Shown piece by piece: positions 23,203 through 30,667 of a DNA stretch of 64,000 nt. Source of the DNA: Actinomycetospora lutea (GTDB lineage: Bacteria; Actinomycetota; Actinomycetes; Mycobacteriales; Pseudonocardiaceae); contig NZ_JAQZAL010000001.1 in NCBI RefSeq assembly GCF_028737205.1, positions 186,001 to 250,000 of the forward strand, written 5' to 3'. The notes beneath the pieces were generated by a model that saw only the letters and a list, made by a program, of their open reading frames with translations, searched no databases and had not been told where the DNA came from. The translations under genes were made by a program, and so were the position numbers. Numbering within the stretch: the first letter of the stretch is position 1; each line of letters begins with the position of its first letter.

Positions 23203-24312
23203 TCACTCGCCCCCGCTGCGGCGGGGATCCGCCGGTCGCCGCCACGATACTCCGGGTCGTCCGGCGCCCCGCGCCGTCGCCACGACACGCTCGACCAGGG
23301 TCGGGCGCTCGACGACCTGCGTCCCGGCACGGGCAGGTGCGGTGGGTGCGGTCATCGTGGCGTCCTGACGACCGTGGGCGACCGTCGTCGCCAGGCCGCC
23401 CCGACCACGCGGACCACGCGGACCACGCGGATCACCACAATCTCCCCGGCCGATGGTCGAGCTCCGCTGCGCTCCGTCTCCCCGGAACCCCCCGACGGAG
23501 TCCCGGGAAACCCCCGCCGGCCCCCGCGCCGGGGCCGGCCGAGGTGGTGACGCCACCCGCGCCGCGGGCAGCGCCGGGCCCGGCCGGCCGGCTGCCCCCG
23601 GCACGGCCGGGCCGGGCGGTCCCGGCGGGGAGGGGGGACCCGCCGGGACGGGAGGCGCCGACAGCGACGTGGGGGTCGGGTCGGTCGCGGACGTGGTCGC
23701 CGCGGGCGTCGCCGCGGGTCGCGAGAACGCGGCAGTGACGATCACGCGGCCGACGGGGACGTCGGGGCCCGCGAGCAGGTGCAGGAACGTGCGCTCGGCC
23801 AGCCGGCGCGCCTCGCCGGCGCGGGCGTGCTCGAGGTAGCCGCTGAGCAGCTCGTCGGCGAGCACCTCGAGGGGCCAGCGGGCGGCGACGTCGGCGAGGT
23901 CGTCGGGGTGCAGCTCCACCCACAGGTGCGGCGCCGTGACGCGCTGCCCGCGCGGGGTCCACACGAGCGCCTCCTCGGAGGCGAGCCGCCGCGCGGCGGC
24001 GCGGACCAGCCCGTCACCGTGCACCCACGGCCGCCCGAGCATGCCGCGCAGGGTCCGGCGCACGCGGTCGCCGGCCGAGGTCGGGCCGAGGTCGGCGGTG
24101 GGCAGCGCGTCCGCGACCGCGGACCCGCCGGCCTGCCCGCGCGCCGCCCGTCCGCTCCAGGACACGAACAGCCAGGCACCGAGCGCGGTGGCGCCGACGA
24201 GGACGAGGACCAGCAGCGCCAGGAGGAAGGAGCCGGAGCCCCACCAGGTCAGGAGCAGCAGCACGAACGCACCGCCGCCGACGAGGCGGGGGAGGGTCGC
24301 GGGGGTCGTCAT
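23203..24312 (-). CDS. membrane protein with DUF3662 (FhaA N-terminal)-like domain and Pro-rich tail
   Basis: 369 residues; ATG 24312 overlaps the stop of the CvpA-like gene (ATGA). Two hydrophobic segments occupy residues 8-50. Residues about 85-195 ('LVRAAARRLASEEALVWTPRGQRVTAPHLWVELHPDDLADVAARWPLEVLADELLSGYLEHAR' in parts) resemble the DUF3662 domain found before FHA in mycobacterial FhaA, which binds the MviN/MurJ region. A Pro/Gly/Ala-rich tail follows and contains a GPR tandem repeat (9-bp units, 23402-23428) and a copy of a dispersed DNA repeat. The tail therefore may be evolutionarily recent. Role inferred as cell-envelope control; not established. Confidence 0.6.
   Translation of the reverse strand: MTTPATLPRLVGGGAFVLLLLTWWGSGSFLLALLVLVLVGATALGAWLFVSWSGRAARGQAGGSAVADALPTADLGPTSAGDRVRRTLRGMLGRPWVHGDGLVRAAARRLASEEALVWTPRGQRVTAPHLWVELHPDDLADVAARWPLEVLADELLSGYLEHARAGEARRLAERTFLHLLAGPDVPVGRVIVTAAFSRPAATPAATTSATDPTPTSLSAPPVPAGPPSPPGPPGPAVPGAAGRPGPALPAARVASPPRPAPARGPAGVSRDSVGGFRGDGAQRSSTIGRGDCGDPRGPRGPRGRGGLATTVAHGRQDATMTAPTAPARAGTQVVERPTLVERVVATARGAGRPGVSWRRPADPRRSGGE
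23420..23487 (-). repeat. dispersed ~30-bp repeat (copy A) next to a 9-bp tandem repeat
   Basis: On the minus strand, GGGGAGACGGAGCGCAGCGG continues to AGCTCGACC (complement of about 23456-23485). Two relatives occur at about 35011-35041 and 42279-42307. Just to its left lie 9-bp units GGACCACGC between 23402 and 23437. Both sit in the Pro-rich tail of the DUF3662-like protein. Confidence 0.6.
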
Positions 24313-24821
24313 CGCGCGCCCCCGTCGGCCAGGGTGGGCGCCTCGACCGGCAGCAGCACCAGCGGGTTCGGCAGCCGCTCGGCGGCGGCGCCCAGCACGG
24401 CGCTGTCCCGCGCGGCGTCGCCGAGGCCCGCCGGGCCGAACGCGGTCACGACGCCGGTGAGCAGCACGAGCACCATGAGGGTCAGCGCGCTGTGCGCGGC
24501 GACGCCGAGGACGCGGTCGGGCAGGGCGGGACGGCGCCACCCGCCGCCGGTGCGCCGGGCGAGGCCGTCGCCGAGCCGCCGGCCCAGCCCCCAGCCGATC
24601 AGCGCGCCGACCAGCGCAGCACCGAGCACCAGGGCGTACCGGGAGATGCCGTCGTCCGTGGTGACGAGCATCGGCACCAGCCAGCGGGCGAGCGCCCCGG
24701 CCAGCAGCACGCCGGCCACGGCGCCCGCGGCCTTCAGCACGAGCCCGGTGCCACCCCGGCGCCACCCGCGCAGCGCGGCGATCACGACCACCGCGAGCAC
24801 CAGCAGGTCGACGATCGTCAC
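24309..24821 (-). CDS. CvpA-family membrane protein
   Basis: 170 residues from GTG 24821. 'VTIVDLLVLAVVVIAALRGWRRG' is the family's start, followed by three more hydrophobic segments ('GLVLKAAGAVAGVLLAGALA', 'YALVLGAALVGALIGWGLG', 'SALTLMVLVLLTGVVTAFG'). CvpA/colicin V production proteins affect envelope permeability; in mycobacteria MarP adds a protease domain, which is absent here. The 4-nt overlap with the DUF3662-like gene ties them into one operon with the FHA-like protein. Confidence 0.75.
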   Translation of the reverse strand: MTIVDLLVLAVVVIAALRGWRRGGTGLVLKAAGAVAGVLLAGALARWLVPMLVTTDDGISRYALVLGAALVGALIGWGLGRRLGDGLARRTGGGWRRPALPDRVLGVAAHSALTLMVLVLLTGVVTAFGPAGLGDAARDSAVLGAAAERLPNPLVLLPVEAPTLADGGAR

Positions 24822-24925
24822 GGCACCTCCCGATCCCCCGACTCGCTCCCGTGTCCGGTCACACGGGACCGGGTGACATCGAGTCAACGCCCGCCGTGAC
24901 GGTGCGGGCGGCGGACGATCGGGAA

Positions 24926-26428
24926 CTAATTCCCGGAAACGACGGCGCCGGGGCCCTCGAGGGGCACCAGCACCTCCTGCATGCCGGGGCTGTCGACGGG
25001 GCCGCCGGCCATCCGGGTCAGGAAGCCGATCACCCCCGCCGAGCCCCAGTGCCAGGACGGCTCCCCGCCGAGCGTCCACCGCCCGGCCTCGCGGGTCGCG
25101 CCCCACCGGTGCTCGGGCGTCGCGACGGCGAGCAGCCAGTTGCGGGCCGCGCGGGCCGCGCCGGCGAACTCGTCCTCGCCCGTGACGCGCCCGAGCGAGT
25201 CGAGGAACCAGCCCGTGCCCGCCGCGCCGCTGTTGGTGGCCGTGTGCACGATCGGGCTGCCCTCGTACTCCGCCCACGCGCGCCCGACCGGCTCGGTCAG
25301 CGAGACGTCGACGAGCCAGCGCCCGGCGGCGCGGGCGCGCTCGAGGTGGCGGGCGTCGCCGAGGATCGCGTGGGCCTGCAGCGACACCCAGCCGATCCCC
25401 GCCGCGCCCTCCTCCATGCCGGTGGCGCGGCGGGGGTTGTCGGGGACGAGGGCCTGCGGCCCGGCGCCGAGCAGTATCGGCCAGGTCACCCCTCGCCCGG
25501 CGGGCTGCGCGGTGCGGTCGAGGAAACCCAGCGCGGACTCCGCGTCGCGGCGCCAGCGCTCGTCGCCGGTCGCCTGGTACATCCGCAGGAAGACGAAGGC
25601 GGCGCCCGCGGTGCCCGACAGGAAGCCGGTGTTGCGCCGCGGCTCGTCGTCGCGCTCGGGCAGGCCGCCGTCGTCGTCGAGGCGGCTCGACAGGTACGCC
25701 GCGCCGCCGGCCGCGTGGGCGGTGAGCTCCGGGTCGCGCAGGCGCTCGCCCATCACCGAGAGCGCGTAGACGATGCCGGACTGCCCCTCGCCCATCCCGT
25801 GGCGGTATGACGGCGCGCCACCGCCCTCGACGTCGGCCCACGACCAGCGGCACCGCTCGGGGCAGGGCAGGCCGTCGACGCCCTCGGCGCGGTCGAGCAC
25901 CCACTGCAGCGACGCCCGGGCGCCCGCGCGGAAGCGCTCCTCGCCGGTGGCCTCGCCGACGCGCCACAGCACCTCGGCGATGCCCGCCGCGCCGTCGTCG
26001 AACGACGTGTAGGCGCGGTCGGCGGGCCCGCCCGGGTTGACGTAGTCGGGCACGCGCCCGCCGCGCGAGGCGCCGAGCAGGAAGTCCCCGGCGGCGCGCG
26101 CCCCGCCGAGCCAGCGCTCGCGCGCCGCGGGATCGGGCGTCGCGGCGGCCAGCGCGAGGAACCCGTGCGCGACGCCCGCCGCACCGACGTCGCGGTCGGT
26201 CTGGCGGTTGGGCGCCTGGATGGAGCTCGTCCAGGCGCGCGCACCGGAGAGCGCGGCCGGCACGTCGGCGCCGAGCGGGTCGGGCACGGCGTCGTCGAGG
26301 AGGCGCTGGGCGAAGGCGGTCGGCAGGGGCGGTGCTCCGGTGCCGGGGTCCGGCTCGTCGGCGGGGGCCGTGGCGCAGCCGGCGGCGAGCAGGCCGATGG
26401 CGAGCACGAGGACCAGGGCCCGGATCAC
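24926..26428 (-). CDS. LanC-like (alpha/alpha)-barrel lipoprotein
   Basis: 500 residues from GTG 26428. Signal 'VIRALVLVLAIGLLAAGCATAP' ends in lipobox 'LAAGC' (Cys 18). The mature part has seven regularly spaced GxxG-type motifs: GAAGV, GAAGI, GQSGI, GTAGA, GAAGI, GAAGT and GSAGV, the layout of LanC-type barrels. The LanC zinc ligands (Cys and Cys-His pair) are not seen, and no lanthipeptide precursor is nearby, so it is not a lanthionine synthetase. Many (alpha/alpha) barrels are glycoside hydrolases or lyases. Its GTG overlaps the stop of the polysaccharide deacetylase gene (GTGA), so a role in trimming or binding the exported polysaccharide is the best inference. Confidence 0.75.
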   Translation of the reverse strand: MIRALVLVLAIGLLAAGCATAPADEPDPGTGAPPLPTAFAQRLLDDAVPDPLGADVPAALSGARAWTSSIQAPNRQTDRDVGAAGVAHGFLALAAATPDPAARERWLGGARAAGDFLLGASRGGRVPDYVNPGGPADRAYTSFDDGAAGIAEVLWRVGEATGEERFRAGARASLQWVLDRAEGVDGLPCPERCRWSWADVEGGGAPSYRHGMGEGQSGIVYALSVMGERLRDPELTAHAAGGAAYLSSRLDDDGGLPERDDEPRRNTGFLSGTAGAAFVFLRMYQATGDERWRRDAESALGFLDRTAQPAGRGVTWPILLGAGPQALVPDNPRRATGMEEGAAGIGWVSLQAHAILGDARHLERARAAGRWLVDVSLTEPVGRAWAEYEGSPIVHTATNSGAAGTGWFLDSLGRVTGEDEFAGAARAARNWLLAVATPEHRWGATREAGRWTLGGEPSWHWGSAGVIGFLTRMAGGPVDSPGMQEVLVPLEGPGAVVSGN

Positions 26429-27249
26429 GGGACCACCACGGCGGGCGAGCCCTGGTTGACCGCCGAGCGGACCGGCGAGGGCGCGACGACGCCGAAGGTG
26501 AAGCCGCGGGCGCGGAGCTGGTCGATCGCGCGCGGCAGGTACTCGAGCTGCGAGGGCGGGCAGCCGACCACGTCGCCCGCGTCGTGGAGCAGGATCATCG
26601 CCTGGTCGGTGGCCTCGGTCACCACGTAGTCGGTCACCGCGTCGGCCCCGCCGCACTGGAAGTCGCCCTTGCGGTTCGTTGTCCACTTCCAGTGGACGCC
26701 GCCGGTGAGCCCCAGCCGGGCCAGCGCGGCGTCGCCCTCGGGGGAGGACTGGCCGAACGGGTAGCGGAACAGGGTCGGGCGCTGCCCGGTGATGCTGGTC
26801 AGCAGCTCGTTGGTCCGCCGGATCTCCTGCTCGGCGTCCTCGGCGCCCAGGTCCGGGAACCACGGGTGCTGCCACGCGTGGTTGGCCACGACGTGGCCCT
26901 CGGCCTGCACGCGGCGCACCAGCTCGGGGTGGGCCTGCGAGTGGTCGCCCTGCAGGAAGAACGTCGCGCGCACGCGCTTGGCGGCCAGCACGTCGAGGAT
27001 GTACGGGGTGAGCTGCGGCGACGGGCCGTCGTCGAAGGTCAGGGCGACGCGGGGGCCGGCCCTGTCGTCCGGGGCCGGCGGGAGCGCCCGGTCCGCGGCC
27101 GTCGGGGTGTAGCGCGGGCCGCTCGCGAGCTCGCCGCGGTCGGCCGCGCCGGCGAAGTCGGCGCCGAACGAGATCACCACCGTCGCGAGCAGCGCGACGA
27201 GGAAGAACAGGAGCGATCGGACGTTGCGGCGCCGGTCGTCGAAGGACAC
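26425..27249 (-). CDS. membrane-anchored polysaccharide deacetylase (NodB domain)
   Basis: 274 residues. An N-terminal helix 'LLFFLVALLATVVISFGADF' anchors the protein. The NodB domain shows motif 1 'ALTFDDGPSP' (about residue 68, two Asp), motif 2 'HVVANHAWQHPWF' (His-x3-His type, about 118), motif 3 'FRYPFGQSS' (about 160) and a later 'MILLHDAGD' (His). It removes acetyl groups from N-acetylated hexosamines of a polymer outside the membrane. It lies 4 nt before a 59-aa membrane gene and in the same operon direction as the GT2 polymerase, as pgaB does with pgaC. Confidence 0.9.
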   Translation of the reverse strand: MSFDDRRRNVRSLLFFLVALLATVVISFGADFAGAADRGELASGPRYTPTAADRALPPAPDDRAGPRVALTFDDGPSPQLTPYILDVLAAKRVRATFFLQGDHSQAHPELVRRVQAEGHVVANHAWQHPWFPDLGAEDAEQEIRRTNELLTSITGQRPTLFRYPFGQSSPEGDAALARLGLTGGVHWKWTTNRKGDFQCGGADAVTDYVVTEATDQAMILLHDAGDVVGCPPSQLEYLPRAIDQLRARGFTFGVVAPSPVRSAVNQGSPAVVVP

Positions 27250-27253
27250 GCGC

Positions 27254-27433
27254 TCAGCGGCGGAGGCGGGCGCCGCGGCGCACGATCCGGACGAGCAACA
27301 TCGTCGTGAACAGCACGGTCACCGCCATGAGCACGGCCGCCATGGCGTTGATCCCGGTGGCCGCGGCCAGGGCGAGGCCGGTGGTGCCACCGCCGACCCC
27401 GCTCGTGAGGTACATCGAGTGCTCGCCGTACAT
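27254..27433 (-). CDS. 59-aa membrane protein between GT2 and deacetylase genes
   Basis: Short frame with ATG 27433, stop complement of 27254-27256. It begins 'MYGEHSMYLTSGVGGGTTG', has one long hydrophobic stretch 'INAMAAVLMAVTVLFTTMLL' and ends in a basic tail 'VRIVRRGARLRR'. It lies between the GT2 gene (48 nt downstream of its stop) and the deacetylase gene (4 nt upstream of its start), with GC-rich third positions. A small accessory subunit of the polymerase complex, comparable in position to PgaD, is a reasonable inference; no family recognised. Confidence 0.65.
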   Translation of the reverse strand: MYGEHSMYLTSGVGGGTTGLALAAATGINAMAAVLMAVTVLFTTMLLVRIVRRGARLRR

Positions 27434-27481
27434 CCCCGCGCTCCGTCCCCTTCCGATCCGATCGATCCCTGATCGATTCCG

Positions 27482-28765
27482 CTACCAGGCCTGGCGCCGC
27501 GCGTTGAGGCAGCGCCAGGCCGCCACCACCGCGCACAGCTCCAGGAAGAACCCGTAGAAGTCCTCGACGACGAGGACCGCGACGAGCGCGACGTCGGTGG
27601 CGCTCCGCCCCGGCAGGCGCCACATCGACGTCACCCGCTCCAGCCACATCACCCCCAGCGGGATGAGCCCGATCAGCGCGTACCGGAACGGCACCGCGTA
27701 GACGATCATCAGCGTGAGCATGGTCAGGAACAGCACGCGGAAGAACACGCTGAAGCCGAACAGCACGTAGGACAGGCAGTCCTGCCGCGTCGCGGTCGAC
27801 CAGCCGCGCTTGAGGCACTCGTCCATCCCGCCGCGGCCCCAGCGCAGACGCTGCACCCACAGCTCGCGGAACGACCCGGGCGGGGTGGTGTAGACGTGCG
27901 CCTTGCGGGCGGCGGCGACGCGGTAGCCGCGGGCCTTGAGCTCGAGGGTGAGCGCGTAGTCCTCGATCAGCGAGGAGCCGTCCCACGGCTCGCCGGCCTC
28001 GCGGGCGGCGGCGACGGCCTCGAGCGCCGCGTTCCGGTACATCGCCGCGGCGCCGCTCGCGACCGAGACCCGCCAGCGCCTCAGGTCGCGCAGGTCGTCG
28101 TAGCGCGTGTACTCGAGGCGCTGCAGCCGCCAGACCAGGCCCTTCCCCGGCGACGCCCAGTAGCGCGCGCAGACGGCGCCGAGCACGGCGTTGGCGCGCA
28201 GCTCGCCCGCCATCTCCGCGACGGTGTCGGGCAGCAGGACGGTGTCGGCGTCCATGGTCAGGACGAGGTCGGCGTCGCGGGCGGTCTCGCGCCAGCCGTG
28301 GTTGAGCGCGCCGGCCTTCTTGTCCGGGTTGTGCGGCATCTCCAGCACGGTCACCGGGTAGCGCCGCGCGATCTCGGCGGTGCGGTCGGTGCAGTTGTTG
28401 GCGACGACGACGACCTCGGCGATCCGCAGCCACTCGGGGACGTCCTGGGCGAGGAGACCCTCGACGGTCGCCGCGATGCCCTCCTCCTCGTCGTGCGCCG
28501 GCACCAGGACCGCGACGGTCGTGGTCTTCGTGCGCGCGGCGCGCTCCTCGACCGGCTTCTTCGCGGGGGCCTTGATCGGCGTGCGCGTGGCCGGGGCGGG
28601 GGCCGGGGCGGGGGCGGGCGCCGCGATCGCCGTCCGGAGCTGGATCGTCGGCGCGTCGGGGTCGCTCGAGCGCCGGGCCGGGCGGTGGCGGGTGCCGATG
28701 GGGACGGCGACGTGGGGCGCTGATCCGTCCGCTCGCCCCGTCCGCACAGCCTGGCTGCTCGCCAC
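27482..28765 (-). CDS. family 2 glycosyltransferase, processive polysaccharide synthase
   Basis: 427 residues. A basic, Pro/Ala-rich cytosolic N-terminus of about 80 residues precedes the GT2 domain: 'VAVLVPAHDEEEGI' (about 86), 'LVLTMDADTVLLP' (DxD, about 165), 'SLIEDYALTLELKARGYRV' (the ED catalytic base) and 'WVQRLRWGRGG' (QxxRW, about 297). Three or four C-terminal membrane helices follow. This is the layout of hyaluronan/chitin/PNAG synthases that couple polymerisation to export. With NagA upstream and a deacetylase downstream, a beta-linked N-acetylhexosamine polymer is the likely product (inference). The 139-nt upstream gap contains the AT-richest bases of the locus and probably a promoter. 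Confidence 0.88.
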   Translation of the reverse strand: MASSQAVRTGRADGSAPHVAVPIGTRHRPARRSSDPDAPTIQLRTAIAAPAPAPAPAPATRTPIKAPAKKPVEERAARTKTTTVAVLVPAHDEEEGIAATVEGLLAQDVPEWLRIAEVVVVANNCTDRTAEIARRYPVTVLEMPHNPDKKAGALNHGWRETARDADLVLTMDADTVLLPDTVAEMAGELRANAVLGAVCARYWASPGKGLVWRLQRLEYTRYDDLRDLRRWRVSVASGAAAMYRNAALEAVAAAREAGEPWDGSSLIEDYALTLELKARGYRVAAARKAHVYTTPPGSFRELWVQRLRWGRGGMDECLKRGWSTATRQDCLSYVLFGFSVFFRVLFLTMLTLMIVYAVPFRYALIGLIPLGVMWLERVTSMWRLPGRSATDVALVAVLVVEDFYGFFLELCAVVAAWRCLNARRQAW

Positions 28766-28904
28766 GTCACCTCACCTGCGTCGTCGGTCGGTCCCCGAAC
28801 GGTCATCACCCGATCGGTGGGCCCTCGTGTCGGACATACCGTACACAGGCGGGATTTCGTTACACCATCGTGAGAAATCGGGTGTTCCGAGTGACACCGC
28901 GGTC

Positions 28905-30020
28905 TCACTCCGTGGTGTCTCGCTGGTCCATCCCGCGGCCTTCGACGAGCACCCGTGTGACGCTGAGTGCGTCGTCCAGGAGGACGAGATCCGCGGCGAC
29001 ACCCGGCGCGAGGCGCCCCACGTGGCGGCGCCCGAGGAGGCGCGCGGGCACGGTCGTCGCGGCGCCGACCGCCTCGACGAGCCCGACCCCGGCCGCGACG
29101 GCCGTGCGGACCCCGCGGACCAGGGGTGCCGCGGCACCGGCGAGCCCGCCCGCGGCGTTGCGCACCGCCCCGTCCGCCAGCGTGACCGGGAGCCCGGCGA
29201 GCCGGAACGGGCCGTCGGGCATCCCCGTCGCCGCGGTCGCGTCGGTGACCAGCGCCCAGCGCCCGGGCGCGGCGGCCGCGGCCAGGCGCAGCATCTCGGG
29301 GGCGACGTGGTGGCCGTCGGCGATGAGGGTCGGGGTGACCTCGGGGCGCGTGAGCGCGACCGCCGCGAGGCCGGGCGCGCGGTGCCCGAGCCCGCTCATG
29401 GCGTTGTAGAGGTGCGTCACGGCCCGCACGCCGCGGTCGACCGCCGCGTGCGCGGCGGCGGCGTCGGCGTCGCTGTGCCCGGCGGCGACGAGGACGCCGC
29501 GCGCGCGGAGCAGGTCGACGAGCGCCCCGGCGCCCGGGAGCTCGGGGGCCAGGGTGACGACGTCGACGCGCCCGGCGTCCAGCAGGCGGGCGAGCAGGTC
29601 GGGGTCGGGGTCGCGGCGGTGCTCGGGCGGGTGGGTGCCGAGCCGGGCGGCGGCGAGGAACGGGCCCTCGAGGTGGGCCCCGAGGAGGCGGGCGCCGGGG
29701 GTCGCGCTCGCCCGGGCGGCGTCGAGCCGCGCGAGGGCCGCCGCCGTCCGCGCCGGGTCGTCGGTGAGCAGGGCGGGGCACAGGGCGGTCGTGCCGTCGC
29801 GGGCGGCGGCCGCGCGCACCGTCGCCACGTCCTCGACCGCCGCGCTCGCGAGGTCGACCCCGGCGTACCCGTGGCAGAGCAGGTCGACCAGGCCGGGGAC
29901 CGCGATCGTCCCGCCGCGCGCCGCCGGGAGCCCGACCGCGGCCACCCGGCCGTCGGCGACCTCGACGTCGCCCGGGCACCAGGCACCGTCGACCACCGCT
30001 CCCGAGACACCGAGCCGCAC
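28905..30020 (-). CDS. nagA: N-acetylglucosamine-6-phosphate deacetylase
   Basis: 371 residues from GTG 30020. An amidohydrolase-type beta-barrel: 'GLVDLLCHGYAGVDL' replaces the usual HxH region with a single His, as in many NagA. 'LGAHLEGPFLAAARLGTH' (about residue 120) and 'AGHSDADAAAAHAAVDRGVRAVTHLYNAMSGLGHRAPGL' (about 180-218, read in parts) are diagnostic NagA motifs; 'LVTDATAATGMPDG' holds the catalytic Asp. It converts GlcNAc-6-P to GlcN-6-P. Its position 139 nt upstream of the GT2 synthase, on the same strand, suggests amino-sugar supply or recycling for that system. Confidence 0.9.
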   Translation of the reverse strand: MRLGVSGAVVDGAWCPGDVEVADGRVAAVGLPAARGGTIAVPGLVDLLCHGYAGVDLASAAVEDVATVRAAAARDGTTALCPALLTDDPARTAAALARLDAARASATPGARLLGAHLEGPFLAAARLGTHPPEHRRDPDPDLLARLLDAGRVDVVTLAPELPGAGALVDLLRARGVLVAAGHSDADAAAAHAAVDRGVRAVTHLYNAMSGLGHRAPGLAAVALTRPEVTPTLIADGHHVAPEMLRLAAAAAPGRWALVTDATAATGMPDGPFRLAGLPVTLADGAVRNAAGGLAGAAAPLVRGVRTAVAAGVGLVEAVGAATTVPARLLGRRHVGRLAPGVAADLVLLDDALSVTRVLVEGRGMDQRDTTE

Positions 30021-30045
30021 GCCCCCAGTCCTACCCTGGGGCGCG

Positions 30046-30605
30046 GTGACCGCCATCGAGATCGTGGGCTTCGTCGTCTCGCCCGCGCACGCGTACGAGG
30101 GACGTCCCGGGGACGGGCCGCGGCCGGTGCCGACGACGACCCCCGACGTGATCACGATCCGCGCCGGCCACGGGTGGAGGGCGACCGGTACGCGGGGCGG
30201 GCGGCGCACCGGGACGCGGCGGTGACGCTGCTCGCGATCGAGGCGCTCGAGGCGGTGGCCACGGAGCTCGGGGTGCCGCCGTTCGACCCGGTCGCGGCGC
30301 GGCGCACGATCGTCACGCGCGGCCTGGAGGTCGAGGCGCTGCGCGGGCGCGAGTTCGCGATCGAGGCCGGCGGCGGGCCCGTGCGGCTCGGCGGCGGGCG
30401 TCCGGCGGCGCCGTGCGCCTGGATGGACGTGGTCCTGGCCCCCGGCGCCCACGCGGCGCTGCGCGGGCGCGCCGGCGTCCGCTGCGCGGCCCTGTCGTCC
30501 GGGACGCTGCGCGCCGGCCCGGCGACCATGACGGTCACCGACGGCCTCGGCGACCCGGATCCCGCGCGGGCGGGCCTGCCCCACCGGCGGCGCGCCCGGG
30601 CGTGA
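30046..30605 (+). pseudogene. MOSC-domain protein gene with a frameshift
   Basis: Frame 1 from GTG 30046 gives 'VTAIEIVGFVVSPAHAYEGR...PDVITIRAGHG', the usual start of a MOSC protein, then runs into unrelated residues and a stop at about 30225. The continuation lies in another frame from about 30174: 'VEGDRYAGRAAHRDAAVTLL', then 'RTIVTRGLEVEALRGREFAI', 'RLGGGRPAAPCAWMD' and on to a stop at 30603-30605. The join falls at the 'GHG-VEGDRYAG' motif, which is continuous in intact MOSC proteins. So a single-base change near 30165-30180 has split the gene, or the sequence has an error there. MOSC domains carry sulfur for molybdenum-cofactor enzymes through a Cys; one is visible in 'PCAWMD'. Confidence 0.75.
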
Positions 30606-30667
30606 GGCCGGCGTGGGATCCGTCTCGTCCGCGCGTCGTCGGGGTGCCGGGCGGGCACGGCCATGCG

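Noticed and set aside
24926-26428. LanC-like protein considered as part of a lanthipeptide cluster
   Set aside because: No precursor peptide, dehydratase or exporter is nearby, the zinc ligands are missing and the protein has a lipobox, so it acts outside the cytoplasm.
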